Of a stretch of DNA of 64,000 nucleotides, positions 9,068-17,882 are shown one piece after another (position 1 is the stretch's first letter; every line of letters starts with the position of its first letter). Position numbers and translations under genes: made by a program. Source of the stretch: Paenibacillus sp. FSL H8-0548 (GTDB lineage: Bacteria; Bacillota; Bacilli; Paenibacillales; Paenibacillaceae); NCBI RefSeq assembly GCF_038630985.1, contig NZ_CP152049.1:5786501-5850500 (forward strand), written 5' to 3'. The notes beneath the pieces are model-generated. The model had not been told where the DNA came from and ran no database searches. It was given only the letters and a program-made list of their open reading frames with translations.

Positions 9068-10841
9068 CCTCTGCGGCCTCCTCCATGATTTTCAAGCGAA
9101 TTCTGGCGATCGTCCCACCGCCTAAGCGGTTCATGATCTGCAATCCGTAAGCAGCTCCATAATAATATTGGATTCTGCGATGAACATTGTTAATTCCAAT
9201 ATGATCCGTTGCATCTTCCGAATCGGGAGCTCTCAGAATAGATTGAATCCAATCAAGTCGACTTTCGCTAATACCAATTCCATTGTCAGCGATTTCAATA
9301 ATCAAATCACGTTCGTCTTGCTTGGCCGATACCCGAACCCAGCCTTCTCCCTTCACAGGGGACAGTCCATGGATGATTGCATTTTCAACTAATGGCTGAA
9401 TGGTCCAAGGTAGAATTTCCATCTGCATCAGCGCCGGATCAACCTCGACAATATAGTCCATCTTGAGAAAACGAACGCCTTGCAAGCCCATGAATACGTT
9501 TACATATTCCAATTCCTGAGCGATAGTAATGCGTTCTGTCGTCTGTCGCAGTGAGAGCCTGAACAGCTTCCCCAGTAATGCAACCATGTCAGCCACTTCG
9601 TAATCTTGGTTAATCTCTGCTTTCATATGAATAGATTCCAAGGTGTTGTACAGGAAATGCGGATTAACCTGGCTGCGCAGCACTTTAACCTGAGCCTGCT
9701 GCTGATAGATTTTCATCCGCAATACCTTATTCACCAGCTCGCGAATCTGAGTGACCATCACGTTAAAGCTATGCCCCAGACGATTAACCTCATCGCTAGA
9801 GCGAACCTGGAACTGGACCGCATAATCGCCCACCTCCACACGCCGCATGAGTCTCTTCATTTCTTTCAACGGCTTGATAATCATAAAGGTCAACAGCGCG
9901 AAGAGAATGGTGGAAACAAGCAGCATGACTCCTGTATAGGAAAATAACAGATTCCGCAAAATACCAAGCTCATCTGAAAGCTGATTAACCTCAATGGTGT
10001 TCACGACTGTCCAGCCGGTGACGGGGGAACGAACATAGTGGATCATCGTTTCTACATCATTAATATGGTCTGTATAGTACCCATACGATTGTTCTGCTAT
10101 AAGAGGGAATTCGCTGCGGAGTAGAGTCGAGTCGGGATGATAGACCACCTTGCCTTCACGATCTAGAATAATCATAGTGCCTGCGGATTTACTCTTCATA
10201 TTCCCAACTAAATCTCTTAGTCCATTCATGGAAACATCAAATAGCAGCACTCCGTAGGATTGCCGATTTTTCACATTTACGATACTGCGGGCATAGGAAA
10301 AAACGAATTCGTTAGCTGATTGGTTTTGTGAAAGGTACGGTGGAATAAGAACACCTTTACCGTCCGCCTTGAGCGTCTCACTATACCAATCGCGCTGCTC
10401 GAAATCGCTGTGATCAATCCAATCTCCATTGCCATATTGGGAATACAGCACTTCTCCATCATTGATCCAATAAACACCGAGGATATCAGAGAAGGGAATG
10501 ACGACCAGGATGCTCTTGAGCGCCCGATCGACGGATACTTTCTCCATGAATACATCCTTCGGATTGCTCCGGTCAGGAGTAAGACTGAGGTTTTCCCACA
10601 CATCAAGATAGAAGGTAAGCGACAAGCGGTCGATCTGCTGAATGTATGTGTCTAGGCTTTTGCTAACCTGATCCGTTAAATTCAGACCATACTCCCCAAC
10701 CTTCTGCTTGAGATTTTCATTATATCGGTAAAAGCCGAGTAGAGTAACGATAATGACTGGAATAAATATAGTAAGCAAGTACACGGAGATAAGCTTGGTA
10801 TTGAGATTCCAATTACGAAATGGGACTATCCGAAGTCTCAT
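9042..10841 (-). CDS. YesM-type sensor histidine kinase
   Basis: This 599-residue membrane kinase has an N-terminal transmembrane helix (about residues 14-37), an extracytoplasmic dCache-like sensor, a second helix (about 285-310), a HAMP segment (MIIKPLKEMKRLMRRV onward), a His_kinase region with phospho-accepting histidine in QVNPHFLYNTLESI, and an HATPase domain (N box VENAIIHGL, G box EIADNGIGI). It should phosphorylate the regulator at 7547-9067 in response to a sugar or bound binding protein. A longer reading frame up to 11030 would overlap the permease gene. I chose the ATG at 10841 because GGGAG precedes it and the residues before it are not signal-like. Binding protein, kinase, regulator and permeases form one functional set. 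Confidence 0.92.
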   Translation of the reverse strand: MRLRIVPFRNWNLNTKLISVYLLTIFIPVIIVTLLGFYRYNENLKQKVGEYGLNLTDQVSKSLDTYIQQIDRLSLTFYLDVWENLSLTPDRSNPKDVFMEKVSVDRALKSILVVIPFSDILGVYWINDGEVLYSQYGNGDWIDHSDFEQRDWYSETLKADGKGVLIPPYLSQNQSANEFVFSYARSIVNVKNRQSYGVLLFDVSMNGLRDLVGNMKSKSAGTMIILDREGKVVYHPDSTLLRSEFPLIAEQSYGYYTDHINDVETMIHYVRSPVTGWTVVNTIEVNQLSDELGILRNLLFSYTGVMLLVSTILFALLTFMIIKPLKEMKRLMRRVEVGDYAVQFQVRSSDEVNRLGHSFNVMVTQIRELVNKVLRMKIYQQQAQVKVLRSQVNPHFLYNTLESIHMKAEINQDYEVADMVALLGKLFRLSLRQTTERITIAQELEYVNVFMGLQGVRFLKMDYIVEVDPALMQMEILPWTIQPLVENAIIHGLSPVKGEGWVRVSAKQDERDLIIEIADNGIGISESRLDWIQSILRAPDSEDATDHIGINNVHRRIQYYYGAAYGLQIMNRLGGGTIARIRLKIMEEAAEDAEIANRG

Positions 10842-10915
10842 ATACAACGGCTCCCTACCTGTTATTAGTCGCGCCCGGCCGGGCAAGAGCGATAGATTGT
10901 TAAGATCCACCGCGT

Positions 10916-11746
10916 TCAGCCTTTGACCGACCCCGCTGCAATGCCTTTGATGATGTATTTCTGCAAGAAGAGATAAACAATTAATAGAGGGATTACCGAT
11001 AATACCATTCCTGGAAACAACAGCGACCAATTGGTAACATGCTCACCAACGAACATATAAAGTTCAATCGTAATCGTCCGGCGGCTCTGGTCCTGAAGGA
11101 AAAGCAGTGGGATAATAAAATCATTCCACGTGTTAAGAGCTGTAAGGACAGCAACCGTAGCTGTTGCAGGCTTAATAATGGGGAAAACTGCGACCCAGAA
11201 TGCCCGTATTTTAGAACAACCGTCTATCCATGCTGCTTCCTCTAATTCCTTCGGCGTTGATTTTAGAAAACCGGTAAACAGAAACACTGCAAAGGGCAGA
11301 TTAATTGCCGTGTAGATGAGAATCGCACCATGAAAGGTATTGACTAGATGCAGCGTGTTCACAAATTTGTAAAGAGGAACCATTGCAAGCTGGAAAGGCA
11401 CCATAATGCCTGCTATAAAGTAAATATAAACTAAATAATAAGCGCTGCTTGATTTTCTAGCAAGAGGATAAGAAGCAAGAGATCCAAACAAGATTAGCGC
11501 TAGCACCGTAAACACAGTAATCAGCACTGTATTGCCCAGCACCTGAGGAAACCGCATTAGCTCCCAAGTATCGAAGTAATTCCCAAAGTCCAGCCCGGAA
11601 GGGAGAGAAAGAGGGAAACCCGCCATCTCCTTCGGAGTCTTAAAGGTCATGGACAAGACGAAATAAAACGGGATAAAAAAAACAATAGCTGCTGCGACCA
11701 TAACAATTTCCAGTACATAAGTACCTGCTGCTTTTCCCCTCGTCAT
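10916..11746 (-). CDS. carbohydrate ABC permease, MalG-like
   Basis: This 276-residue inner-membrane subunit has six predicted helices. It carries the EAA loop that docks the ATPase (ELEEAAWIDGCSKIRAFW) and ends GIAAGSVKG, typical of the CUT1 MalG/LacG group. Together with the permease at 11743-12639 it forms the channel for the sugar delivered by the lipoprotein at 6045-7364. Its start overlaps the stop of the upstream permease by 4 bp (ATGA), so the two are translationally coupled. The start is preceded by GGAGG. The substrate is not visible; gene context suggests a plant-polysaccharide oligomer. Confidence 0.93.
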   Translation of the reverse strand: MTRGKAAGTYVLEIVMVAAAIVFFIPFYFVLSMTFKTPKEMAGFPLSLPSGLDFGNYFDTWELMRFPQVLGNTVLITVFTVLALILFGSLASYPLARKSSSAYYLVYIYFIAGIMVPFQLAMVPLYKFVNTLHLVNTFHGAILIYTAINLPFAVFLFTGFLKSTPKELEEAAWIDGCSKIRAFWVAVFPIIKPATATVAVLTALNTWNDFIIPLLFLQDQSRRTITIELYMFVGEHVTNWSLLFPGMVLSVIPLLIVYLFLQKYIIKGIAAGSVKG

Positions 11747-12639
11747 TCCCCAACCTCCCTCCTTCTGAGAACGATAATTTGGATAACGCTAATCACTAAA
11801 ATAATGAGAAACATAATTACGCCCATTGACGTTCCATAGCCGAAATTATCCTTCTTAAACGCCGTTGTGAACAGGAGTGTTGTAATCGTTTCCGTTGCTT
11901 GAAACGGTCCCCCCTTGGTCGTTACATAAATAATATCGAATGCCTTCAACGAGCCAATACTAGCCAAAACAATATTAATGGTCATCGAAGGGGCTAGCAT
12001 CGGGAACGTAATGAAACGAAATTTCCGCCAGCCGCCAGCCCCATCAATATCCGCAGCCTCGTAGAGATCCCCGGGAATCGTCTGCAAATTAGCTAGAAAG
12101 ATAATCATTGAATAGCCAATATATTGCCACAGCATCATGACTACAATCGCATATAAGGCAAAGGCCGGATCTCCTAGCCAGCTTTGCTCCATATTACCAA
12201 GCCCCAAGGAGCGAAGAAGCACATTCAGCAGTCCATTCTGTGGTTCATAAATATAGAGCCAGGTATATCCGACAACAAGCGGGCTAAAAATAGCGGGCGC
12301 GAAGAAGACGACTTTAAGTATTGATTTTGTCCGGATCTTCGAGTCCAGTGCCAACGCCAAAGGGATAGCTAAGCCGTTCTGGAATATCACAATCAATCCG
12401 GCAAATACAAACGTATTGCGCAGCGCCTTCATAAATGTTTTGTCCGTCAGCATTTGTGCATAATTGCTAAATCCGATGAAATCCATCGTTTTTGTGAAGC
12501 CATTCCAATTCGTCATACTGTAGTAAAAGCTTGAAATCACAGGGCCTAGAAATATAACGGTGTAAATCAGAAATGCAGGTGCGATAAAAGCGACCCACCA
12601 CATATGCTCTTTGGTGCGTAGCGACAAATTCGCCAACAT
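11743..12639 (-). CDS. carbohydrate ABC permease, MalF-like
   Basis: This 298-residue inner-membrane subunit of a CUT1 sugar importer has six predicted helices and the EAA loop DLYEAADIDGAGGWRKFRFI. It is the first gene of a unit continuing into the MalG-like permease and probably the kinase and response-regulator genes. The frame is open to a GTG at 12669, but I chose the ATG at 12639 because AAGGAG lies 6 nt upstream and the protein then begins MLANLSLRTK, close to the first helix. The 39-bp element at 12709-12747 lies about 70 bp upstream. No ATPase gene accompanies it. Confidence 0.92.
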   Translation of the reverse strand: MLANLSLRTKEHMWWVAFIAPAFLIYTVIFLGPVISSFYYSMTNWNGFTKTMDFIGFSNYAQMLTDKTFMKALRNTFVFAGLIVIFQNGLAIPLALALDSKIRTKSILKVVFFAPAIFSPLVVGYTWLYIYEPQNGLLNVLLRSLGLGNMEQSWLGDPAFALYAIVVMMLWQYIGYSMIIFLANLQTIPGDLYEAADIDGAGGWRKFRFITFPMLAPSMTINIVLASIGSLKAFDIIYVTTKGGPFQATETITTLLFTTAFKKDNFGYGTSMGVIMFLIILVISVIQIIVLRRREVGE

Positions 12640-12708
12640 GATCCTCTCCTTCATTCGATGCGTGATCACTTCTCTTAGTTATAAGATTACTAGGGATCGC
12701 CCACGATA

Positions 12709-12747
12709 GAAATGATGTAAAATTCATTTCTTTTCTCTTTTTTTCGG
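12709..12747 (-). promoter_or_regulatory. shared upstream element, copy B
   Basis: This is the second copy of the 39-bp element, with 32 of 39 positions identical to 7429-7467. It stands at a similar distance (about 70 bp) from the permease start. Retention of sequence and spacing at two separated operons of one transport system points to a common regulator site. Confidence 0.6.
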
Positions 12748-12830
12748 TTGATTATTGTTCGGTATATTTCCATGGCACCTTCGATGAGACTGAATTAGAT
12801 AACGGGCTTGTCATCCACAAAAGCACAAAA

Positions 12831-12878
12831 AAACTGACCACCAAACGAAGCTCTTGCTCCGTCAGGCCAGCCAGTTTT
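12831..12878 (-). terminator. terminator after the rhamnosidase gene
   Basis: Complementary arms near AAACTGACCACC and GGCCAGCCAGTTTTT flank a 22-nt loop. On the minus strand the stem is followed by a run of seven T. It isolates the GH78 gene from the permease operon downstream. An A/T-rich tail on the other side could let it work in both directions. Confidence 0.7.
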
Positions 12879-12954
12879 TAATGAAATATCGATTTCTGCC
12901 ATGCAGCTGCTTGAACAGTTGAACGCGTTGCTTCTACGAAGTTCTAAGCAAGTC

Positions 12955-15192
12955 TTATTCTAGCTTCATATCGTGAATACCAGGTCCGATCTCCATGACG
13001 ACCTTTCGCTGCGGAAGAGAAATCTCCATTCTCGCGTCGATCGCCGCTGGAATGTTGGCCTTCATTCGAATGCCGCCCCCAGGGAGTTTCTCCCATCGGA
13101 CGTACAGATCACCTTGAACAGTCCAAACCTTCGCCTCTGCAAAGGTTAAGGAATCAGGAAAATAAGGGCGAATGACTGCCTTCCTAAAGCCTGGCGCTTC
13201 TGATTGTATCCCAACTACATATTCCTGCAGAAGTCGAGCCGGATAACCATTCCATGCATGGGAATGGCTTTCGATATCCTCCCAGCCTTCCCACATCGTT
13301 CTAGCACCCTGCGCGATCATATACCCCCATCCTGGATATTCGCGGCGATTCAAAATAGCGAAGGCTTCCGCTTCCCGATCATTCTCGAACAGCATCCGCA
13401 GAAGCGGCAGCGACAGAACCGTGCGGCACTCCCACGGCATATCTGCAACAAAAGCAATCGCTTTCTCCCGGTCGCTACTCGGAATCACATCCGCATACAA
13501 GGCAATCGCAGTCACCCCTTGATGGGCCCGCTTGGACCGATAGCAGTCCTTCACCCGCCCCAACGGCTGATCATATAAATGCTTCAGGATGTTGCTAGCC
13601 AATTGTTCAGCCGACTGCCGATAGGAAGCGGACAGCTCTGTCTCACCAACGAATGCCGCTGTTTCAGCAACAATCCTGATCGCTTGCAGCAGCTTGATCT
13701 GTTGAACAGTCAGAAATTCGCCTTCATGATCTACAGACGGATAAGGCCAATCACTGATGTGCCAGCCTTTATCGAGCGGAACAAGCCCTATAGCCGGATC
13801 AAGCCTGCTTATAAAATAATCCACCATCCTACGCAGCGGAGCATGATAGGTATGCAGCAGCGAGCCGTTTCCAGAAGTCTCGTACAGCTTCCACAGCAGT
13901 GTTGCATAATGCAAATCCCATTCTGGAATTTGCAGTGTAAAGTCTGGGTTGTCATAGTTGGATGGTGCCACAAAAGGGAAAGTACCGTCTTCGAGCTGGG
14001 CATCGGCAAAATCGCTAAGCGTCTTCTCAATGACAGTTAATGCGTTAAAGTTGTAAAATAGCGTCTCCGCCTGCAAATCCGTATCTGCGATATATTGGGC
14101 TTGCTCGCGGTGGGGACAATCTACGGTCTGCCCCAGCGTATTGTTCTTTTGAGTGCGAATACATGCTTCGTATAGGGAGTTCAAATGGTCGTCAGAGCAG
14201 CGGAAGCCTCCCGTGTAGTCGATGTCCGTATAGGCCAGGCAGACGATAAGTTCATTTTCCGTCTCGATCGACAGCGGGTAACCGGTTATTTCGACGTAAC
14301 GGAAAGCCTTGTACGAGAAATCCGGTTGCCACTCCTCCAATGTATCTCCGCGCATCGTGTACTGATCATAATAATGATCCGAGTCCTCGTTGCAAACATT
14401 GTGTTTGACTCTCCCCCAATCATCCAGATCCTCGGAGTATCGCATACGAACCGTCACGCCCTCGATCCCCTTTAGCCTCAGCTTCGGCCAACCGGATACG
14501 ATGACTCCCGCATCGAACACCTGGGGCCTATCCGTCTCATTCCAGCTTCCAGCATGCAGTTCAAGCTTTCTTAAAGGAAGCTCCTCTCCGATCGCTCCTT
14601 CGGGAATCGCCTGCCTTGCCATTGGCCACTCTTCCTTGCCTATTCTCGCTTTCTTGGCCTTCGCTGTAGGCAATGTAGAATTCCAGCCCGCATAACGCCA
14701 AGCCTCATCCCATTTTCTCGCGTCATAATCCTCTATCGCCGATACTCTGCGGTTCTGCTGATAGAGGGTACCTATCCGGTGCGGCATGTCTACAAGCGTT
14801 GTCCAGCTCGTATCGCTCTTCACAATCCTCTTCTTGCCGTCCGCATAGGCTAGATGGAGCTCAAGACGAAACCCGGGCAGGCCATCAACATAATTCTGCC
14901 CCCCTCCCCCTAAATAGTGTGCATCGGCTGTAATGCAATTTGTACCTGTCTGTAACTGATCGGAGATATCATGTTCCATAAATAGCTTTCTCTTCCATGG
15001 GTTTGTTGGCGCCGGTGTGCCGTAACCGCCTATTCTCACCCCATTTATATACACCTGAACATAGTGATGAGCCGATACGTACAGCTGTGCGGAGACTAAT
15101 TCCCCTGCAGCCTTAAATTCCTTGCGAAAATAAGAAAAATCGTTAATCCGTATACGTCGTGATCGCCAGATCCATTCTGAAATTCCATTCAT
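12955..15192 (-). CDS. GH78 alpha-L-rhamnosidase
   Basis: This 745-residue enzyme would release terminal alpha-L-rhamnose from oligosaccharides or pectic and arabinogalactan side chains. The N-terminal half has beta-sandwich domains (VSAHHYVQVYINGVRIGGYG). The catalytic (alpha/alpha)6 barrel carries the family hallmark TVDCPHREQAQYIADTDLQA near residue 370 and the later MWEGWEDIESHSHAWNGYPA segment; a C-terminal beta domain follows. There is no signal peptide, so it probably acts in the cytoplasm on imported oligosaccharide. I start at 15192 (MNGISEW) because GAGGAG lies 9 nt upstream; the longer frame to 15246 has no such site. The gene is divergent from an AraC regulator with a shared intergenic region of about 110 bp. 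The exact linkage cannot be predicted. Confidence 0.9.
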   Translation of the reverse strand: MNGISEWIWRSRRIRINDFSYFRKEFKAAGELVSAQLYVSAHHYVQVYINGVRIGGYGTPAPTNPWKRKLFMEHDISDQLQTGTNCITADAHYLGGGGQNYVDGLPGFRLELHLAYADGKKRIVKSDTSWTTLVDMPHRIGTLYQQNRRVSAIEDYDARKWDEAWRYAGWNSTLPTAKAKKARIGKEEWPMARQAIPEGAIGEELPLRKLELHAGSWNETDRPQVFDAGVIVSGWPKLRLKGIEGVTVRMRYSEDLDDWGRVKHNVCNEDSDHYYDQYTMRGDTLEEWQPDFSYKAFRYVEITGYPLSIETENELIVCLAYTDIDYTGGFRCSDDHLNSLYEACIRTQKNNTLGQTVDCPHREQAQYIADTDLQAETLFYNFNALTVIEKTLSDFADAQLEDGTFPFVAPSNYDNPDFTLQIPEWDLHYATLLWKLYETSGNGSLLHTYHAPLRRMVDYFISRLDPAIGLVPLDKGWHISDWPYPSVDHEGEFLTVQQIKLLQAIRIVAETAAFVGETELSASYRQSAEQLASNILKHLYDQPLGRVKDCYRSKRAHQGVTAIALYADVIPSSDREKAIAFVADMPWECRTVLSLPLLRMLFENDREAEAFAILNRREYPGWGYMIAQGARTMWEGWEDIESHSHAWNGYPARLLQEYVVGIQSEAPGFRKAVIRPYFPDSLTFAEAKVWTVQGDLYVRWEKLPGGGIRMKANIPAAIDARMEISLPQRKVVMEIGPGIHDMKLE

Positions 15193-15305
15193 CTTGTCCA
15201 GCTCCTCGCATTTTTTCCAAGCATAACATAACGTTCTCCCTTGCATATGGGGGTGATTCGTGATATTAATAGGGCAATTACAACTCTATAAAAGGAATGA
15301 TGATC

Positions 15306-16190
15306 TTGAACTTTACTTCATATATTCTCGAGGGCAGGATGTTCTGGGAGCCTGATTTTCCAATGTATGTAACGAGAGAACGCGAGCGCTTCTCTCTGCC
15401 TATCCATGCTCATGATTTTGTGGAAATCCAGTATGTCGCTGAAGGAAAAGGATATCATTATGTAGGAGAAGAAAGACTTTTGGTAGAGAAGGGAGATCTC
15501 TACATTATTCCTATAGGGACTCGCCACGTTTATCGTCCTTCATCCGAAGCACCCAAAGACGAGTTAATCGTATATAACTGCCTCTTTGCCTCTGGGGTTT
15601 TGGAGCTGCTTCAGCGAACCTATCCTCTGCCGACCGAAATCAGAGAACTATTGTCCGATGAGCAGCGAGCCTATCACACTTATAAGGATCTCTACCATGA
15701 AGCACGTATGCATATGGAAGAGCTGCACCGAGAATATAACACAAAGCAGCCGGGTTATGAGGCTGCTTTGTACGCCCTGTTGACCCGGCTGCTCGTTTAT
15801 TTGTACCGTCTAGAATTGAATCTAGTCTCTCCACTTCCTGCTTATACGCAATTCGGCTCCATACTCACATATATCGAGGAAAATTATAATCAGCCCTTGA
15901 CTCTATCCGATATCGCTAAGCTCATTCCCGCAAGTCCGGGTTACGTACAGCGGATGTTCAAGCTGACCACTGGACAGTCGTTCACCGAATATAGGCAAAA
16001 CCTGCGAATTAAGAAAAGCACAGAGCTACTCGAACAATCCTCCCTGTCGATCAAGGAAATAGCCGAGAGGGTTGGATACCAGGATCTGAAGTTCTACCAT
16101 TCGTTATTCCGGAAGAAGACAGGAACTTCCCCCCTGCGTTACCGCTCTAATATTCGCGATTCAGCTTTTAATAGTGACGTTAATCCGTAG
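15306..16190 (+). CDS. AraC-family regulator with cupin sensor
   Basis: This protein of about 294 residues has an N-terminal cupin sugar-sensing domain (LPIHAHDFVEIQYV, EKGDLYIIPIGTRHVYRP) and a C-terminal double helix-turn-helix (QPLTLSDIAKLIPASPGYVQ and ERVGYQDLKFYHSLFRKKTG). It is divergent from the rhamnosidase gene and most likely controls it, as many one-component rhamnose or oligosaccharide sensors do. ATG codons at 15297 and 15300 touch or nearly touch the AAAGGA ribosome site. The TTG at 15306 has normal 9-nt spacing and gives MNFTSYILEGRMFWEPDF, so I prefer it. The difference is three residues. Confidence 0.9.
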   Translation: MNFTSYILEGRMFWEPDFPMYVTRERERFSLPIHAHDFVEIQYVAEGKGYHYVGEERLLVEKGDLYIIPIGTRHVYRPSSEAPKDELIVYNCLFASGVLELLQRTYPLPTEIRELLSDEQRAYHTYKDLYHEARMHMEELHREYNTKQPGYEAALYALLTRLLVYLYRLELNLVSPLPAYTQFGSILTYIEENYNQPLTLSDIAKLIPASPGYVQRMFKLTTGQSFTEYRQNLRIKKSTELLEQSSLSIKEIAERVGYQDLKFYHSLFRKKTGTSPLRYRSNIRDSAFNSDVNP

Positions 16191-16877
16191 TTGTCATGAC
16201 CCGACTGAAGCTGTGACTGGAAGAGCTGTCGAACAAATTGCCGGTTTAGTACCTGTCCGTGTATAGTTAGCTATCCTGCACTTTAGCAGGATAGCAGCTG
16301 GTTTTCCGTGTTCCCACTTGCCTATGTTGTACGCCTGCAATATAGACAGCCTTACAGAGACGTGTCCAGCTGAAATCAACCTATCCTAATGCATATGTGC
16401 AGGATAGGCAGCTGTGTGAGGCTAAAAAGCGCGAAGTTAGTGCGAATGTGCAGGATAGCCTGCGTGCGAGAAAAGTGTAGGTTCGTGTTCGGAGCAATTT
16501 TGCGGCTACCCTGCTGCTAAACTCACTCGAGTGCCGTATTGTCCGTTATCTTAAGAGAGCTCCAGCAGTCTAACCCTCAACCTTGGGTTAAAAAAGACGC
16601 TGCCCGTAAAGATCGCACTTCACGTCCTTCATCACTATCTCTGAACAAACAGAAGCCAACCGTCACTCTTGACCGATTGGCTCTTCGTTCCTTTATTGCG
16701 CTTCTCGCTTCTACTTCTCCAGCTTAATTCTTTTCGTCATTCCAATTATACTTGCTCCAAAGCCGACCTTACTCAGTCCGAGCATTATACCACCGACAAA
16801 ACCAGGAGTCTCCGACGCAATACGAACCTCCCCTTTGACCTTTTAAACTCATTCATTAACGACATACCGAATACTAT
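16191..16877. other. gene-free stretch with hairpin repeats
   Basis: I see no convincing coding frame in these 687 bases. The left part holds repeated GCAGGATAG hairpins, annotated separately. A second hairpin pairs AGCCAACC-like and GATTGGCT arms near 16652-16683 and may be a terminator. The right part (16540-16870) contains short frames without recognisable domains or ribosome sites and looks like decayed accessory DNA next to the insertion sequence. Confidence 0.5.
16270..16458. repeat. GCAGGATAG hairpin repeats
   Basis: The word GCAGGATAG and its complement occur as a tight hairpin at 16270-16295 (GCTATCCTGC / GCAGGATAGC), as a longer hairpin at 16380-16408 (CCTATCCT / AGGATAGG with GCAGGATAGG), and as a single half-site at 16450-16458. 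GCAGCTG follows the first two copies. The layout resembles REP-like intergenic palindromes dispersed in some genomes. Confidence 0.65.
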
Positions 16878-17860
16878 CTGGACAGTCAAAAGTTCTAATG
16901 CTTAAGAAACCAGCAAATCAGCGTCAGAATCAGATGTTTTTTGCTTGGAACAAATAATTTGAGTTATGGATAAGTGCTGGTTTTGAGCAAACAGGCGAAA
17001 AATTGACGTGCGCAAATAAGCGGCAACGGTGGCCTTCGAAACCATGTGCATCCGAGTCGTTCCATGTGCGTTCAACTCGTTTAAGCGCGCCAGCGCAGGA
17101 ACGGACAGGAAATAGCGCTCCAGCAGGAGCATGGCTTTCCCGAATGTCTTGGCAGCCACAAAGCCTTGTTCGATCATCTGCACGACATGGGAATCCTGCC
17201 TCTCTGAGGGTTCTCTCCAACTGAATATGGTTTTCACGCCATCCTGCAGATTCATGAATAAGGGTAGGCAAAACCACTTCTGCGGCGTTCCCATGAGAAT
17301 GCCAACAGCGCCAAACAGATGTCCGAAGATGTACTCCGCCTTGGAAGAATTGTCGGACTCCTGATGAAGTTTTTTGACGCTAGGCATCCGCCGCGCTTCC
17401 TTTGTCTGCTTCATCCCATCGCCTATTAGTACAGCCATTCCATTAACATAGTGAAGTGGAGCTGTTTGCTTCACGACTTGAAGCCATTTCAACCGAAGGG
17501 ATTCCAGAGACCAAGCGGAAGAACGAAAAAAATGGATGAGACTCTCATAGCAACGGGATTGCAAAGACAGATCCCGAATGAAGAAAGTCACACCCAGATG
17601 ATCCGAACGCAACATGAGGCCGAAGATGGTAACAACAAACCAGTGGTAAGCGGCTCCTCTGGAGAAGCAAGGACGAAAATGTTGCATGATAGAATCGATA
17701 TATTTTAGCATGTTATGGTATGGTGAATCGCTAAAAAATCGGATAAACTACTGAATGTAGCCCATACAGCGATTGATCTCCTTTTTGGTGTCGGAACCTT
17801 AGGATATCATGCCTTCGCTTGTTTGGGTTATTTTTCTATGGAAAACTTTTAACTGTCCAG
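16878..17860 (-). mobile_element. internally deleted insertion sequence with both ends
   Basis: The element is bounded by 17-bp terminal inverted repeats that match at 16 of 17 positions: CTGGACAGTCAAAAGTT at 16878-16894 and the complement of CTGGACAGTTAAAAGTT at 17844-17860. It is 983 bp long and carries one transposase frame that stops after the N-terminal half. I see no clear target duplication beside it (left flank aatactat, right flank aatataaa). Intact relatives with about 440-residue transposases should be near 1.4 kb, so about 0.4 kb seems lost from the 3' half of the gene. Confidence 0.8.
16902..17711 (-). pseudogene. truncated DDE (IS4-like) transposase
   Basis: The 269-residue frame keeps the N-terminal part of a DDE transposase, including LIGDGMKQTKEARRMP, which should hold the first catalytic aspartate, and the KAEYIFGHLFGAVG block. 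The segment MLLLERYFLSVPAL appears to replace the expected second aspartate (LLLDRYF in relatives, from memory) with Glu. After MHMVSKATVAAYL the sequence no longer resembles a transposase and stops, so the YREK-type region with the catalytic Glu is absent. The product is therefore almost surely inactive and the element can move only if another copy supplies transposase. It sits between the two carbohydrate loci. Confidence 0.8.
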
Positions 17861-17882
17861 AATATAAATAGTAGTTAGTTAA

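Noticed and set aside
10842..11030. Extended N-terminus of the sensor kinase
   Set aside because: It would overlap the MalG-like permease gene, and the proper start has a ribosome site at 10841.
16539..16905. Small plus-strand reading frames in the gene-poor stretch
   Set aside because: They lack ribosome sites and domains, and one runs through the insertion-sequence end, so they are not real genes.
16866..17872. Target-site duplication at the insertion sequence
   Set aside because: Flanks aatactat and aatataaa share only short A/T words and give no convincing direct repeat.
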